Assembly: GCA_021845555.1 (NCBI GenBank)
Contig: JAJZVS010000163.1
Span: forward strand, 1 to 8,396
Source: Pseudomonadota bacterium
GTDB taxonomy: Bacteria; Pseudomonadota; Alphaproteobacteria; Acetobacterales; Acetobacteraceae
Length of the DNA stretch: 8,396 nucleotides
Direction: 5' to 3'
This document shows, in pieces, positions 6,980-8,396 of the stretch. The first letter of the stretch is position 1. Every line of letters starts with the position of its first letter. The notes under the pieces are model-generated. The model saw nothing but the letters and a program-made list of their open reading frames with translations, searched no databases and had not been told where the DNA came from. The translations under genes were made by a program, and so were the position numbers.

Positions 6980-7075
6980 ATGCAACAATTCAGTCAGTTG
7001 GAGAGGGCACCCTGGTCAGGACGCTTGACCCCACGCGATCGTGACTGCCTAACTATGTGGAATTTGCGGCTGTAA
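6980..7075 (+). CDS. Possible 31-residue small ORF after tadD
   Basis: ATG at 6980 opens a 31-codon frame ending in TAA at 7073-7075. GGAG (6968-6971) lies eight bases upstream, overlapping the tadD end, and the start is five bases past the tadD stop, which would suit a coupled last gene of the operon. The peptide begins MQQFSQLERAPW and is not one I recognise. Against it, by hand about 60% of its third codon positions are G or C, clearly lower than in the flanking genes, and it overlaps the operator-like dyads. It may be chance. Confidence 0.18.
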   Translation: MQQFSQLERAPWSGRLTPRDRDCLTMWNLRL

Positions 7076-7087
7076 CAACCTACAGTT
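7068..7087. promoter_or_regulatory. lux-box-like dyad CTGTA-N6-TACAG
   Basis: Perfect 5-bp arms CTGTA (7070-7074) and TACAG (7081-7085) are separated by six bases. This is the core and spacing of the Vibrio fischeri lux box, although the two outer positions on each side do not match. It lies 19 bases before the ATG of a LuxR-family HTH gene and overlaps a second dyad, ACAAC-N5-GTTGT (7075-7089). It is a candidate operator for the adjacent regulator or another LuxR-type protein. Confidence 0.4.
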
Positions 7088-7094
7088 GTATGAT

Positions 7095-7099
7095 AGAGG
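7095..7099 (+). promoter_or_regulatory. RBS of the LuxR-type regulator
   Basis: AGAGG lies five bases before ATG 7105 and decides this start over the in-frame ATG 7090 and GTG 7057, neither of which has a good site. Starting at 7105 also places the first receiver beta strand (RVLIVE) right at the N-terminus, as in NarL-type regulators. Confidence 0.6.
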
Positions 7100-7104
7100 C
7101 ATCT

Positions 7105-7926
7105 ATGCGCGTCTTGATTGTAGAGCGTCAGTCCTTGTTCCGTGATGCGCTGGCGGAACTCCTCCGCGCGCGCCTGGCGGGGCTCGAAGTCGTGGCGGTC
7201 CCCTCCCTGCTGGATGGGGCGCCCTTCATGGCCCGCTGCGCGCTCGGACTGCTGATCCTGGACAGTTGCCAGGTCGGCGGCGGACAGGTCGTGACCGCGG
7301 CCCGACGCATCCACCCCGGCTGGAAAATCGCCGTACTCGGCGACAGCGCCGTGCGCGCCGGTCTGCCTCGCAGCGTCGGCCCGCTGATCGACGAATTCCT
7401 CGATACCAGCAGCAGCGGCGCCGAACTGGTCGGGGTGATCGCACGGATCGTCGATGGGATGCGCCCCCGATCCACCGACGGCTGGCCGTCGCTAACCGAG
7501 GCCGCACCGCCGGCGCCGCCACGGATTCCTGCGTCTTTCGCCTTGGCCGCCTTCGCGACCGCGCATGAGGATCAGACGCCAAGCTTCGCCCCCCCGCCGG
7601 TTCCCGGCAAGCGGCGGCTGACCACCCGCCAGCAGGACGTGTTGTCGCTGCTGGCGCAGGGGCGCTCCACTAAGGAGATCGCCCGTTCGCTCAATCTCGG
7701 CATTGGCACCATCAAGGCGCATCTGGACGGTCTGTATCGCAGCCTCGGCGTGCACAACCGCACCGCCGCGGTCGCCCAGGCCGGGGATCTGCCGGCCGCA
7801 CGGATCGCGATGTCCGCGTCGTCTGCCGGCGCTACCGTCATTCGGCTGGAACCCCGCGGCGGGCAGCGTCCGCAGCCCGGCTACCTGCCGGCCGAGGAAC
7901 GCTTCGCGCGCAGCACCGTCGCCTGA
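7105..7926 (+). CDS. LuxR/NarL-type regulator with a degenerate receiver domain
   Basis: The product is a 273-residue DNA-binding regulator. Residues about 1-118 look like a NarL-type receiver: RVLIVERQSLFRDALAELL matches the first strand and helix, and LLILDSC carries Asp53 at the phospho-acceptor position. However, the usual acidic pair is Glu7-Arg8, and the conserved beta5 lysine is replaced by Thr101 (FLDTSSSGAEL). A long Pro/Ala-rich linker (about 121-169) leads to a LuxR/GerE helix-turn-helix (172-227) with LTTRQQDVLSLLAQGRSTKEIA and GTIKAHLDGLYRSLGV. A 45-residue tail (229-273) follows. It is longer than typical NarL proteins (about 210-220 residues) because of linker and tail. Classical phospho-activation is doubtful, so it may act constitutively or sense something else. 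No histidine kinase is next to it. Control of the tad genes is only a guess from proximity. Confidence 0.85.
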   Translation: MRVLIVERQSLFRDALAELLRARLAGLEVVAVPSLLDGAPFMARCALGLLILDSCQVGGGQVVTAARRIHPGWKIAVLGDSAVRAGLPRSVGPLIDEFLDTSSSGAELVGVIARIVDGMRPRSTDGWPSLTEAAPPAPPRIPASFALAAFATAHEDQTPSFAPPPVPGKRRLTTRQQDVLSLLAQGRSTKEIARSLNLGIGTIKAHLDGLYRSLGVHNRTAAVAQAGDLPAARIAMSASSAGATVIRLEPRGGQRPQPGYLPAEERFARSTVA

Positions 7927-7933
7927 TCGCCGG

Positions 7934-7954
7934 CCGGCGGCGCAGAGCCGCCGG
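7934..7954. terminator. GC-rich hairpin between convergent genes
   Basis: A perfect 8-bp stem, CCGGCGGC (7934-7941) and GCCGCCGG (7947-7954), with a GCAGA loop starts 8 bases after the regulator stop and ends 22 bases before the stop of the minus-strand gene. No T-tract follows on the plus strand (TTCCTGA) and none is evident on the minus strand. It could be a bidirectional terminator or transcript-end stabiliser, but lacks the classical U-run. Confidence 0.45.
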
Positions 7955-7976
7955 TTCCTGACCCCCTGCCTCGGGC

Positions 7977-8396
7977 TTATTCCCCTCGGGCGCCCGGCCC
8001 GGCCGCCTCCGTCCGGCGCAGCAGCAGCAACACCTCGTCGGTCCGCGGATCGGGCGGGACAAATCCCGCTCGCAGCACCAACGGCGCCTGGGCGCGCAGC
8101 GCGCCGGGCAGCAGCAGGCGGTTGTACCACCACATCGCGCGTCGCGGCTGGCGAGCCAGGAACCGCATCCCCAGCGCCACCAGCCAAGGCCAACGCGGCC
8201 GCATCCCGCAGGTGCCGCTGGCTTCGACCGCGAACCCGAGATCCGCGAGCGCGGCCACCAGCGTCTCCGCCCGGTAGCGGCGGCAGTGCCCCACCGTCTC
8301 GTCGAACCGGCTCCAGCGGCCGGGGTCAAGCGGCACCGACAGCAGCAGCGCCGCGCCCGGTGCCGCCACCCGCGCCAGTTCCGCCAGCGCCGCCCG
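7977..8396 (-). CDS. SAM-dependent methyltransferase, C-terminal part (5' partial)
   Basis: The visible 139 C-terminal residues match the second half of a class I SAM methyltransferase of the Methyltransf_11/23 type. The frame is open at the window edge and opens with ALAELARVAAPGAALLLSVP, the usual helix D/beta5 segment (compare ARVLRPGG..LLLSVP). WSRFDETVGHCRRY (28-41 of the visible part) follows, a recurrent motif in this group before the GF.V strand (LADLGFAVEA). The SAM-binding glycine motif would lie outside the window, so it cannot be checked. The substrate cannot be read from this part; relatives include glycan- and lipid-associated methyltransferases. A GTG at 8367-8369 would be an internal start and is not used here. 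It converges on the regulator gene across the 7934-7954 hairpin and has no evident tie to the pilus genes. Confidence 0.8.
   Translation of the reverse strand, partial: RAALAELARVAAPGAALLLSVPLDPGRWSRFDETVGHCRRYRAETLVAALADLGFAVEASGTCGMRPRWPWLVALGMRFLARQPRRAMWWYNRLLLPGALRAQAPLVLRAGFVPPDPRTDEVLLLLRRTEAAGPGARGE

Larger units (their letters stand above)
6975..7104. promoter_or_regulatory. AT-richer regulatory region between tadD and the LuxR-type gene
   Basis: This 130-base gap is visibly less GC-rich than the flanking genes and is the only intergenic stretch with several candidate protein-binding signals. It contains ACAATT twice, 11 bases apart (6974-6979 and 6985-6990); GGTCA-N7-TGACC (7014-7030), whose right arm lies in a -35-like TTGACC (7025-7030); CTGTA-N6-TACAG (7070-7085); and ACAAC-N5-GTTGT (7075-7089). 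A weak -10-like AACTAT (7051-7056) lies 20 bases after TTGACC, a long spacing. TATGAT (7089-7094) is a better -10 but would leave the ribosome-binding site at the transcript end. It is a likely promoter/operator for the downstream regulator; the exact promoter is not resolved. I see no intrinsic terminator for the tad operon here. Confidence 0.55.

Noticed and set aside
7003..7012. AGGG-CA-CCCT as a terminator of the tad operon
   Set aside because: The stem is four base pairs with a two-base loop and no T-tract, too weak to call.
7057..7104. Upstream starts (GTG 7057, ATG 7090) for the regulator
   Set aside because: ATG 7105 has AGAGG at five bases and puts the first receiver strand at the N-terminus; the upstream codons would run through the dyads.
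1..8396. CRISPR arrays, tRNAs, rRNAs, IS ends or toxin-antitoxin genes
   Set aside because: No spaced direct repeats, cloverleaf sequence, transposase motif or small gene pair was seen on either strand; the window is nearly filled by the listed genes.

Overview
The window is about 8.4 kb of GC-rich, densely coding DNA. Most of it (bases 2-6974) is a one-directional gene cluster for a Tad (tight adherence, Flp-type IVb) pilus secretion machine. The gene order is secretin (CpaC/RcpA), a short CpaD-like lipoprotein, CpaE/TadZ, CpaF/TadA, TadB, TadC and a TPR lipoprotein (TadD-like). The presence of CpaD and CpaE forms, high GC and strong third-position GC bias suggest an alphaproteobacterium. 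I lean towards the Rhodospirillales/Acetobacteraceae side, but this is an inference from gene content and style, not a match to a known genome.

Layout. Bases 2-1234 hold the secretin, cut at its 5' end by the window edge. Bases 1231-6974 hold six further pilus genes, mostly joined by overlapping stop/start codons (ATGA at 1231, 4203 and 5165; TGATG at 1516; a 17-base overlap at 6099). The only gap is 13 bases, before cpaF. The prepilin (flp), prepilin peptidase (cpaA/tadV) and cpaB/rcpC are not in the window and probably lie upstream of base 1. Bases 6975-7104 are a short, relatively AT-rich intergenic region with several small dyads, one matching the core of a classical lux box. A LuxR/NarL-type regulator with a degenerate receiver domain follows (7105-7926). 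A strong GC hairpin (7934-7954) separates it from a convergent minus-strand gene, the C-terminal part of a SAM-dependent methyltransferase (7977 to beyond 8396).

How the genes fit together. CpaF is the hexameric ATPase that powers pilin polymerisation on the TadB/TadC inner-membrane platform. CpaE/TadZ, a MinD-like protein with a pseudo-receiver, probably positions the machine in the cell. CpaC forms the outer-membrane pore, and the CpaD-like and TadD-like lipoproteins probably help the secretin assemble. The regulator may control this locus or surface attachment, but only proximity supports that.

Most unusual points: a CpaD-like lipoprotein of only 95 residues; a CpaE P-loop without lysine beside a pseudo-receiver that keeps its Asp and Lys; a regulator whose receiver lost the acidic pair and the conserved Lys; and a CTGTA-N6-TACAG dyad just upstream of that regulator. 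I see no tRNA, rRNA, CRISPR array, insertion sequence or other mobile element.
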